From NCBI GenBank assembly GCA_910583875.1, contig CAJTXT010000001.1, positions 186,001 through 250,000 on the forward strand: a stretch of DNA of 64,000 bases, read 5' to 3'. The notes under the pieces are model-generated. The model made no database searches and was not told the DNA's origin. It saw only the letters and a program-made list of their open reading frames with translations. The position numbers and the translations under genes are program-made. This document shows positions 7,412 to 13,752 of the stretch, in pieces; position 1 is the stretch's first letter; every line of letters begins with the position of its first letter. The DNA is from an uncultured Vampirovibrio sp. (GTDB lineage Bacteria > Cyanobacteriota > Vampirovibrionia > Gastranaerophilales > Gastranaerophilaceae).

Positions 7412-8335
7412 TTATTTTATGTTTAATAATTTACTTAGATATAAATCAGTTTTTTTATCTTCGAATACATAGAAACCACTATATGGAGTAAAAGTCATTT
7501 CATTAAAATAAACTTTATTATTAGATTTCAGCCAATCAATCCTAACTAATTTAAAATCTTTTGCTAATATTTCTGATAATAATTTTAGATTTTCAAATAT
7601 ACTATCTGCTGGTTGTAATATTTTTTTATGCTTATAATAAAATTTAAATTCCAGCTGATTGAAATTTTCATCATAAATACTGCTCTCAGCAGGATATCCC
7701 CAATACATTTTTTGATATATTTTAGCTTTTCCATTAAAACAATAAACCTCATACTCTGTTGAATAAGGATTATCTGTATCATTTAAAATAGGTTCAATTA
7801 ATATTTGAGGATTTATGTTTTTATATTGCAATTCAAGCCCCGCCCAAAACGCAAAACTTTGAGACATCCAGCCGTCAAAACATTCTTTTACAGAATTAAA
7901 TAACTGAGGTATTTCTAAAAATTTATGTTTATCTTTTATCTTATAATGCCATTTGCATCCGTGGTTACATTTAATTAAAAATTGCTGTGGTAATTCATCA
8001 AAAGGTATTTCATCAAAACTTTTGCCAATCCACAAAACAGGTTTTAAATACTCTTCACCTATTTTATTTTTTACCCAATCGCGAACAAGAACATTATCTG
8101 TAAGCTGCGTTTTTAACGGAGTTGTATCATATAGTTTTAACCATTGGATTTTTTCATTAAAAGTTTTTGGATTTTGAAGATTTAATGTTTTACCTGTTGT
8201 ATATTTAAATATTTTTTTCAAATATCTAGGATATTCTTCTTCATTTAAACTTGCTAATAAACTATATTCATATGGAGGATTACTGATATTATCTTCTTTT
8301 TTAAAATTAATAAAAAAATTATCCAACATATTCAT
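7412..8335 (-). CDS. TupA-like ATP-grasp protein (locus 1)
   Basis: Member of the family named after TupA (teichuronopeptide synthesis), ATP-grasp ligases that join a carboxylate to an amine. Hallmarks are NPKTFNEKIQWLK near the N-terminus, KCNHGCKWHYK, the acidic ligand strand YEVYCFNGKAKI, and the C-terminal LVRIDWLKSNNKVYFNEMTFTPYSGF that carries the metal-binding Asp and Glu. I set the start at the ATG at 8335; 8329 is equally possible, and longer starts up to 8389 would run into the promoter dyad. It precedes the Cys-rich peptide in one operon and is clearly related to the enzyme at 23613-24605. No polysaccharide genes are close, which argues for peptide modification. Confidence 0.8.
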   Translation of the reverse strand: MNMLDNFFINFKKEDNISNPPYEYSLLASLNEEEYPRYLKKIFKYTTGKTLNLQNPKTFNEKIQWLKLYDTTPLKTQLTDNVLVRDWVKNKIGEEYLKPVLWIGKSFDEIPFDELPQQFLIKCNHGCKWHYKIKDKHKFLEIPQLFNSVKECFDGWMSQSFAFWAGLELQYKNINPQILIEPILNDTDNPYSTEYEVYCFNGKAKIYQKMYWGYPAESSIYDENFNQLEFKFYYKHKKILQPADSIFENLKLLSEILAKDFKLVRIDWLKSNNKVYFNEMTFTPYSGFYVFEDKKTDLYLSKLLNIK

Positions 8336-8361
8336 ACCCGCATATATAATTTCCATGTTCA

Positions 8362-8389
8362 TTATTACATGTTTTACATGTAATATCAA
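8362..8389 (-). promoter_or_regulatory. promoter with operator dyad for peptide locus 1
   Basis: On the minus strand TTGATA (8389-8384) and TAATAA (8367-8362) are 16 bases apart, and the spacer is a near-perfect palindrome: the arms TATTACATGT/ACATGTAATA flank TTT (8363-8385). A dyad lying between -35 and -10 is where a repressor, or a spacer-bending activator, would act. The divergent XRE gene 57 bases away is the obvious candidate. Confidence 0.6.
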
Positions 8390-8441
8390 GGTTTAACATG
8401 GTTTATATTACAAAGTTAAATAATATAAAATATATAGTATT

Positions 8442-8777
8442 ATGATTAAATCAAAAGAATTGCAAAAATATATTGGAAATCAGGTAAGACGACTGCGAAA
8501 AAAAGCTAATATTTCGCAAGAACAATTAGCAGAACAAATTGGCATTGCAACAAACTCACTAAGCAGTATTGAAACAGGAAATGCTTTTATGTCAATCAAT
8601 ACACTTGAAAAATTATTAAATGCATTTAATATCTCGCCTAAAGAATTATTTGATTTTCCAGAGATTTCAACAAATGAAATTAATATGGCATCCTATATAA
8701 AAGATAACTTAAGTCATATTGAAAAAGATAAAGAAAAATTGTCTATATTATATAATTTTATAAGATTACTTGTATAA
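8442..8777 (+). CDS. XRE-family transcriptional regulator
   Basis: A 111-residue protein with a helix-turn-helix of the Xre/Cro type at residues about 6-62 (VRRLRKKANISQEQLAEQIGIATNSLSSIETGN), followed by a short helical tail that may dimerise. It is divergent from the TupA-like ATP-grasp/peptide operon, and the intergenic region carries a 23-bp dyad, so it most likely controls that operon and possibly itself. No good Shine-Dalgarno is seen before the ATG. A TATAAT-like run lies just upstream, so the leader may be very short. Confidence 0.85.
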   Translation: MIKSKELQKYIGNQVRRLRKKANISQEQLAEQIGIATNSLSSIETGNAFMSINTLEKLLNAFNISPKELFDFPEISTNEINMASYIKDNLSHIEKDKEKLSILYNFIRLLV

Positions 8778-8785
8778 TATGAAAA

Positions 8786-9466
8786 CTAGATTTCCATTTC
8801 TTTAAGATAAGCACTAACTCTAAAATCAGCACCAGTCGAATTTTTTATATCTTCAATTGTAAATAACGGATTAATTTCAGTTAAAGCTAAACCATTTGGC
8901 TCAACCATAAATACACAGCGCTCAGTAACTATCATATCTATTTCTTTATATGCAGTTAAAGGAAGCGTACATTTTTTAACAATTTTAGGTTCCTCTTTTG
9001 AGGTATGAGTCATCGCAACAATAACGCGTTTTGAGCCAACAATTAAATCCATAGACCCGCCGATGCCCGGAACAAACTTCCCCGGAATTTGCCAGCTTGC
9101 AATACTTCCTTCTTCATCAACCTGTAAAGCACCTAATACAGTAGCATCAATATGACCTCCGCGCATAATGGTAAAAGCCATTTGAGAATCATAAAAACTT
9201 GCACCTTTGTTAACTTCTACATAGGCACCGCCGGCATTAACTATTTTTGTATCAAAATTTGGACCTTTTTGATTTTTTCCTAATCCAAGAATACCATTTT
9301 CAGATTGAAAAATAATATTCATATTTTCATTTACATAATTAGCAGCTTCTGTGGGAAGTCCAATACCTAAGGTAACAATATCATTTTCTTTAAATTCTTT
9401 TGCTATTCGTTTTGCAATAATTTCTTTAATTTTATCTTTTGATAAGTCTTTTATTGTCAAAGTCAT
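8786..9466 (-). CDS. atoA: acetate/butyrate-acetoacetate CoA-transferase beta subunit
   Basis: Beta subunit (226 aa) of a family I CoA-transferase that moves CoA between short-chain acyl-CoA and acetate or acetoacetate. The active-site Glu is in the conserved SENGILGLG (about residue 50), which forms the glutamyl-CoA intermediate. GGAYVEV, MRGGHIDATVLGALQVDEEGSIASW and GIGGSMDLIVGSKRVIV are family blocks in order. The ATG directly follows the stop of the alpha-subunit gene. The exact acyl specificity is not deducible. In this setting, with pyruvate formate-lyase next door, conversion of acetyl-CoA to acetate or scavenging of acids is plausible. Confidence 0.88.
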   Translation of the reverse strand: MTLTIKDLSKDKIKEIIAKRIAKEFKENDIVTLGIGLPTEAANYVNENMNIIFQSENGILGLGKNQKGPNFDTKIVNAGGAYVEVNKGASFYDSQMAFTIMRGGHIDATVLGALQVDEEGSIASWQIPGKFVPGIGGSMDLIVGSKRVIVAMTHTSKEEPKIVKKCTLPLTAYKEIDMIVTERCVFMVEPNGLALTEINPLFTIEDIKNSTGADFRVSAYLKEMEI

Positions 9467-10117
9467 TTAAACTTCCTCATTCTTAACGATATAGTCAATA
9501 AAAATACCCGGGATAACAACTTCATTAGGGTCAAGTTCATCAACAAGTTCATCAGCTTGAATAATAACTACATCTGCAGCTGTTGCCATAGATGTATTAA
9601 AATTTCTTGTTGTTCCTTCAAACTTCACATTGCCAAATTTATCAACTTTTGTCCCATATACAATAGCAAAATCAGCACCTAAAGGCTCTTCAAAAATATA
9701 TTTTTTACCTTTAATTTCAACGATGTTTTTACCTTCTTCAAGAATTGTTCCTATACCTGTCGGTGTAAGAACTCCGCCTAAGCCTGAACCTTTAGCGTGA
9801 ATTTTTTCAACTAACGTTCCCATAGGGTAAAACTCAACTTCCAGCTCTCCTTTGTGCATTTTTTCACCGGTTATAGGGTTAGTTCCTATATGAGTAGTTA
9901 TAACTTTTTTAACCATTCCGCTTTGGATAAGTTTTCCTTTGTCCTTATCAGGGATAGAAGTATCATTGCAAATCATAGTTAAGTTTTTTATATCTTCTTC
10001 TACAATTGCATCAATAATTTTGTCTGGTGCTCCGCAACTAAGGAATCCGCCAATCATAATTGTAGAATTATCTTTAATTAACTTTGCCGCTTCTTTCGCT
10101 GTTATAACTTTTTTCAA
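9467..10117 (-). CDS. atoD: acetate/butyrate-acetoacetate CoA-transferase alpha subunit
   Basis: Alpha subunit (216 aa) of the same heteromeric CoA-transferase. The N-terminal GGFLSCGAPDKIIDAI is the family's CoA-binding loop, and GSGLGGVLTPTGIGT and GNVKFEGTTRNFN follow at the usual places. The start is TTG at 10117 with AGGA 8 bases upstream; no ATG fits. It is the first gene of a two-gene operon with the beta subunit and is divergent from the pyruvate formate-lyase gene. The roughly 200-base intergenic region carries both promoters. Confidence 0.88.
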   Translation of the reverse strand: MKKVITAKEAAKLIKDNSTIMIGGFLSCGAPDKIIDAIVEEDIKNLTMICNDTSIPDKDKGKLIQSGMVKKVITTHIGTNPITGEKMHKGELEVEFYPMGTLVEKIHAKGSGLGGVLTPTGIGTILEEGKNIVEIKGKKYIFEEPLGADFAIVYGTKVDKFGNVKFEGTTRNFNTSMATAADVVIIQADELVDELDPNEVVIPGIFIDYIVKNEEV

Positions 10118-10218
10118 ATGTTTATCCTGCTATAAAACTTGTGCTTGTTAATATTATCACACATTAATTTTTTTTTATATATTTTCTTTGTAAAATATAT
10201 GTATAAATATTAATAATT

Positions 10219-10248
10219 TTGGTTTTTAGAATAGCAGTATGCTACAAT
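10219..10248 (+). promoter_or_regulatory. promoter with dyad upstream of pfl
   Basis: TTGGTT (10219-10224), an 18-base spacer and TACAAT (10243-10248). A perfect dyad TAGCA-GTA-TGCTA (10232-10244) overlaps the -10 element and could be a regulator site, for example for redox or oxygen control. The regulator is not identified. Confidence 0.5.
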
Positions 10249-10315
10249 AGTAATAAATATTATGTCATGTAAAAAGTCAAGAAACATTAATAATTTTGTA
10301 GAAAAGGGAGATAAA

Positions 10316-12397
10316 ATGGAAAGTGCAATTTTAGAAAGAAATTCTAATAAAATTGATTTCATAGGCGGTAAATGGCAAAAGGAAATCAATGTTAGAGATT
10401 TCATTCAAAGAAACTATACACTATATGAAGGCGATGCTTCATTTCTAGCAGGCCCAACCGAAGCTACAACAAAACTTTGGGAGGAATGCTGCGACTTATT
10501 TAAACAAGAACGTGAAAATGGCGGAGTATTGGATATGGATACAAAAATCGTATCAACAATTACTTCACATGGTGCAGGTTATATTGATAGAGAATTAGAA
10601 ACAATAGTAGGATTGCAGACAGATGAACCTTTAAAACGTTCAATGCAGCCATTTGGCGGAATAAGAATGGCAGAAGGTGCGTGTAAATCTTATGGTTATG
10701 AAGTTGACAAAGAAGTTTCAGAAATTTTCACAAAATATAGAAAGACACATAACCAAGGCGTTTTTGATGTTTATACACCAGAAATGAAAAAAGCACGTCA
10801 CGCTGCTATATTAACAGGACTTCCTGACGCATACGGCAGAGGAAGAATTATAGGTGATTATAGAAGAATAGCATTATATGGTATTGATAGATTAATTGAA
10901 GATAAAAAAGAGCAGCATGCTTCAATTGACGGTGAAATGACTGCTGAAAAAATTCAATTAAAAGAAGAAATAGCAGAACAAATCAGAGCATTAAATGAAA
11001 TGGCAGAACTTGGTGCTATATATGGTTTTGATATAAGAAAACCTGCACAAAATGCTAAAGAAGCTATTCAATGGTTATATTTCGGCTACTTATCAGCAGT
11101 AAAAGAACAAAACGGCGCTGCAATGAGTATCGGAAGAACTTCTACTTTCTTAGATATATTTATTGAAAGAGATTTAAGAAATGGAATCATAACAGAAGCT
11201 CAAGCTCAAGAAATGATTGACCATTTCATAATGAAATTAAGATTGGTTAAATTTGCAAGAACACCTGAATATAATGCATTATTTTCAGGCGACCCAACTT
11301 GGGTAACAGAATCAATCGGCGGTGTTGGAGTTGACGGCAGACCATTAGTTACTAAAAACTCATTTAGATATTTACATACTTTAGATAACCTTGGATGCGC
11401 CCCAGAGCCAAATATGACAGTTTTATGGTCAACAAGATTACCTAAAAACTTCAAAACTTATTGTGCAAGAATGTCAATAAAAACATCATCAATCCAATAT
11501 GAAAATGATGATTTAATGAGAGTTACACACGGTGATGATTATGCTATTGCCTGCTGTGTATCATCTATGGTAGTAGGAAAAGAAATGCAATTCTTCGGCG
11601 CACGTGCAAACCTTGCAAAATGCTTATTGTATGCAATTAACGGCGGTATCGATGAAAGATTAAAAGAACAAGTTGGACCTAAATATCAACCAATCACTTC
11701 TGAATACTTAAATTATGATGAAGTAATGGAAAAGTACGATTTAATGATGGAATGGCTTGCAGGTTTATATGTAAATACCTTGAATTGTATTCACTATATG
11801 CATGATAAATACTGTTATGAAAGAGCGCAAATGGCTCTTCACGACAGAGATGTAAAACGTTATTTTGCAACAGGTATTGCAGGTCTTTCGGTTGTAGCAG
11901 ATTCACTTTCTGCAATCAAATATGCGAAAGTAAGAACTATAAGAGATGACAGCGGTATTGTTGTTGATTATGAGGTAGAAGGCGACTTCCCTAAATATGG
12001 CAACAATGATGACAGAGTTGACCAAATTGCGGTAGATTTAGTTAAAACATTTATGGCTAAAATAAGAAAACACCATACATATAGAAACTCAATTCCAACA
12101 ATGTCAATTCTAACAATTACATCAAACGTAGTTTACGGCAAGAAAACAGGTAATACACCTGACGGAAGAAAAGCAGGAATACCTTTAGCCCCGGGGGCAA
12201 ACCCAATGCACGGAAGAGATGAAAATGGTGCTGTTGCTTCATTAGCTTCAGTTGCAAAACTGCCGTTTAATGACGCACAAGATGGGATTTCTAATACCTT
12301 CTCAATCATCCCTAATGCTTTAGGAAAAGATGAAATATTTATGGGCGATTTAGCAATTAATTTAGATTGCGGTTGCTGCGAAAACAACTTAAATTAA
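10316..12397 (+). CDS. pflB: pyruvate formate-lyase core subunit lacking the glycyl-radical domain
   Basis: Converts pyruvate and CoA to formate and acetyl-CoA in anaerobic fermentation. I chose the ATG at 10316 (693 aa) because AAAGGGAG precedes it by 5 bases. The active-site cysteine pair is in DYAIACCVSSM, and blocks such as GRTSTFLDIF and NMTVLWSTRLP match PflB. The protein stops after NTFSIIPNALGKDEIF plus a short unique tail with CGCC, exactly where normal PflB (about 750 aa) continues into the glycyl-radical domain. That domain is the next gene, in another frame. It therefore probably works as a two-subunit enzyme. No activating enzyme gene is in the window. Confidence 0.9.
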   Translation: MESAILERNSNKIDFIGGKWQKEINVRDFIQRNYTLYEGDASFLAGPTEATTKLWEECCDLFKQERENGGVLDMDTKIVSTITSHGAGYIDRELETIVGLQTDEPLKRSMQPFGGIRMAEGACKSYGYEVDKEVSEIFTKYRKTHNQGVFDVYTPEMKKARHAAILTGLPDAYGRGRIIGDYRRIALYGIDRLIEDKKEQHASIDGEMTAEKIQLKEEIAEQIRALNEMAELGAIYGFDIRKPAQNAKEAIQWLYFGYLSAVKEQNGAAMSIGRTSTFLDIFIERDLRNGIITEAQAQEMIDHFIMKLRLVKFARTPEYNALFSGDPTWVTESIGGVGVDGRPLVTKNSFRYLHTLDNLGCAPEPNMTVLWSTRLPKNFKTYCARMSIKTSSIQYENDDLMRVTHGDDYAIACCVSSMVVGKEMQFFGARANLAKCLLYAINGGIDERLKEQVGPKYQPITSEYLNYDEVMEKYDLMMEWLAGLYVNTLNCIHYMHDKYCYERAQMALHDRDVKRYFATGIAGLSVVADSLSAIKYAKVRTIRDDSGIVVDYEVEGDFPKYGNNDDRVDQIAVDLVKTFMAKIRKHHTYRNSIPTMSILTITSNVVYGKKTGNTPDGRKAGIPLAPGANPMHGRDENGAVASLASVAKLPFNDAQDGISNTFSIIPNALGKDEIFMGDLAINLDCGCCENNLN

Positions 12398-12416
12398 TAG
12401 AAAGAGGTTAAATATA

Positions 12417-12659
12417 ATGACAGCTACAATGCAAGAAGAAAATTTAGTTAATCTTTTAGACGGATATGTTGAAAAAGGCGGACATCATTTGAATGTTAAC
12501 GTATTTAATCGTGAAACATTGTTAGATGCTCAAGCACACCCAGAAAAATATCCTCAATTAACAGTAAGAGTATCAGGTTATGCAGTTAATTTCATCAAAT
12601 TAACAAAAGAACAACAAGATGATGTTATTTCAAGAACCTTCCACTCTCAATTAGGTTAA
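12417..12659 (+). CDS. separate glycyl-radical subunit of pyruvate formate-lyase
   Basis: An 80-residue protein equal to the C-terminal domain of PflB: LVNLLDGYVEKGGHHLNVNV, then YPQLTVRVSGYAVNFIKL with the radical glycine in RVSGYAV, ending VISRTFHSQLG. It resembles the E. coli spare-part protein GrcA/YfiD. Here, however, the neighbouring PflB lacks this domain altogether, so this subunit must supply the radical in every turnover. It starts 19 bases after the core gene, in a different frame, with its own AGAGG site. That and the unique tail of the core gene argue against a simple sequencing frameshift. A strong terminator follows. Confidence 0.88.
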   Translation: MTATMQEENLVNLLDGYVEKGGHHLNVNVFNRETLLDAQAHPEKYPQLTVRVSGYAVNFIKLTKEQQDDVISRTFHSQLG

Positions 12660-12692
12660 TTAAAATTAAAAAATATAATTTTAATAATAAAT

Positions 12693-12724
12693 AAAATCGG
12701 AGAACATATTCTCCGATTTTTTAT
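12693..12724 (+). terminator. intrinsic terminator of the pfl operon
   Basis: A 12-bp perfect stem AAAATCGGAGAA/TTCTCCGATTTT with loop CATA, then T residues. Confidence 0.92.
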
Positions 12725-12751
12725 TAAGAATAAAATTATCATAATCTTATC

Positions 12752-12857
12752 TGTCATGCTGAACTTGTTTCAATATCTTGATATAAGTAAAAATTATCCA
12801 ATGTTAAAAGATATAATCTCATGTTGGTAAGACCCTGAAATAAATTCAGGGTGACAG
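12752..12857. repeat. REP-like palindrome pair A
   Basis: Two imperfect copies of a roughly 32-bp palindromic unit in opposite orientation: TGTCATGCTGAACTTGTTTC at the left, and TTGGTAAGACCCTGAAAT leading into TTCAGGGTGACA at the right, outer ends TGTCA. Each unit carries a CCCTGAA/TTCAGGG dyad. The same unit recurs at 13036-13119 and 61733-61931. Confidence 0.75.
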
Positions 12858-12863
12858 AGAGTT

Positions 12864-13019
12864 TTAATTATTTTTATTAAAATTTATGTTATAGCCTAAT
12901 CTTTTAAGAATTATTTTTAATTCAGTTATATTTAATGTCCCTTTTTTAAGTTTTGTAGAAAGGTTTTGAACTGAATATGGTTTTTGTTTTTCATTTTCAA
13001 TATATTTTGCTAATTCTGT
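12864..13019 (-). pseudogene. 3' fragment of an XRE-type regulator gene
   Basis: Read on the minus strand, 51 codons and a stop are open from 13019: LAKYIENEKQKPYSVQNL followed by STKLKKGTLNITELKIILKR. This is the second half of a small Xre-like DNA-binding protein (the 'xKLxxGTL...EL..I...LGY' recognition-helix pattern). The upstream codon is a stop and there is no start. The REP-like pair B lies directly where the 5' half should be, so the gene is broken, probably by that element. Frame and codon use match the neighbours. Confidence 0.5.
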
Positions 13020-13035
13020 TGATTATCCCCAATAA

Positions 13036-13119
13036 TGTCATTCCGAACTTGTTTCGGAATCTTACCAGTTGATAGATATATTTCAAAATCTAAGACCCTG
13101 AAACAAGTTCAGGGTGACA
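13036..13119. repeat. REP-like palindrome pair B
   Basis: The left unit is 13036-13067 (TGTCATTCCGAACTTGTTTC, then GGAATCTTACCA). The right unit is 13091-13119 (TAAGACCCTGAAACAAGTTC, then AGGGTGACA), with TGTCA ends outward. It interrupts the XRE fragment on its left. Confidence 0.8.
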
Positions 13120-13139
13120 AAGTATTCTTGATACTTCTA

Positions 13140-13361
13140 TTAGTTTATTGGTTCAATTAATTCTTCAATAGTTTTACCTACAATTTTAGCAAGTCTTAAT
13201 GCATTTACCATTGATAAATTATGCTTTCCGCCTTCAATATTACTAATATAAGTTTTACTAAAATTAGTTAACTCTACAACTTTATCTTGAGAAAGCTTTT
13301 TCTTCATTCTTTCAATTTTAAAATTAAAACCAAAGTTTTTTAATATATTTTGTTCGTCCAT
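13140..13361 (-). CDS. XRE-family transcriptional regulator
   Basis: A 73-residue, single-domain Cro/Xre-type repressor. The helix-turn-helix is at about residues 12-66 (FKIERMKKKLSQDKVVELTNFSKTYISNIEGGK). It is divergent from a perfect consensus promoter and a two-gene set of very small proteins, so it probably controls them. A TTTATC...GATAAA pair brackets that promoter's -35 region. No Shine-Dalgarno is obvious. It resembles regulators of small toxin-antitoxin or peptide modules, but nothing else supports that. Confidence 0.8.
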   Translation of the reverse strand: MDEQNILKNFGFNFKIERMKKKLSQDKVVELTNFSKTYISNIEGGKHNLSMVNALRLAKIVGKTIEELIEPIN

Positions 13362-13378
13362 AGTTTTATTTTATCAAC

Positions 13379-13407
13379 TTGACATTAATTTTTCGATAAA
13401 CTATAAT
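13379..13407 (+). promoter_or_regulatory. consensus sigma-70 promoter
   Basis: TTGACA (13379-13384), 17 bases, TATAAT (13402-13407): exact consensus. It drives the two small coupled genes to the right, and the XRE gene starts 18 bases to its left. Confidence 0.85.
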
Positions 13408-13448
13408 AGAATTAATTAATCTTTGATTAAATAAAAAAAGGAATTAAA

Positions 13449-13529
13449 ATGAGCAAAGCAAAAACACATGAACAAATACGTGAAAAATTTTATGACTTTA
13501 AAATACCTTCAGCAATATATTATATTTAA
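13449..13529 (+). CDS. 26-residue peptide gene
   Basis: ATG with AAAAAGGA 6 bases upstream and a perfect promoter 42 bases away, encoding MSKAKTHEQIREKFYDFKI followed by PSAIYYI. The stop TAA overlaps the next start (TAATG), so translation is coupled. It may be a true micropeptide, a leader peptide or the first half of a frameshifted gene. The quality of its expression signals favours a translated product. No homology is recognised. Confidence 0.45.
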   Translation: MSKAKTHEQIREKFYDFKIPSAIYYI

Positions 13530-13714
13530 TGAAATTGTTTCATTTTCTATATTTTGAAATAAATGAAATGGAAACATACCCGGAAGATGATGAAAATGTA
13601 GCTCAAAGCTGTTTATTTGCTTTAAGTGACACAATAAATGATATACTTGATAAAAATTATGAACAAATAATTATTCTATATCAAGAATTTGATAATATAA
13701 AGAATGATAATTAA
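13529..13714 (+). CDS. hypothetical protein, 61 aa
   Basis: A small acidic protein (many Asp, Glu and Asn) whose ATG overlaps the stop of the 26-residue gene. After an aromatic start (KLFHFLYFEINEME) it forms two likely helices. No family is recognised. Its dependence on the upstream micro-gene for translation and the neighbouring divergent XRE repressor suggest a small regulated module. A frameshift joining both into one roughly 87-residue protein is the alternative. Confidence 0.45.
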   Translation: MKLFHFLYFEINEMETYPEDDENVAQSCLFALSDTINDILDKNYEQIIILYQEFDNIKNDN

Positions 13715-13752
13715 CAATACAAATAAAAACCTCTTTATGCCATAATATAGGT

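Noticed and set aside
10262..10315. 18-codon extension of PFL
   Set aside because: Ribosome site AAAGGGAG lies inside this extension, directly before ATG 10316. The extra residues match nothing in PflB.
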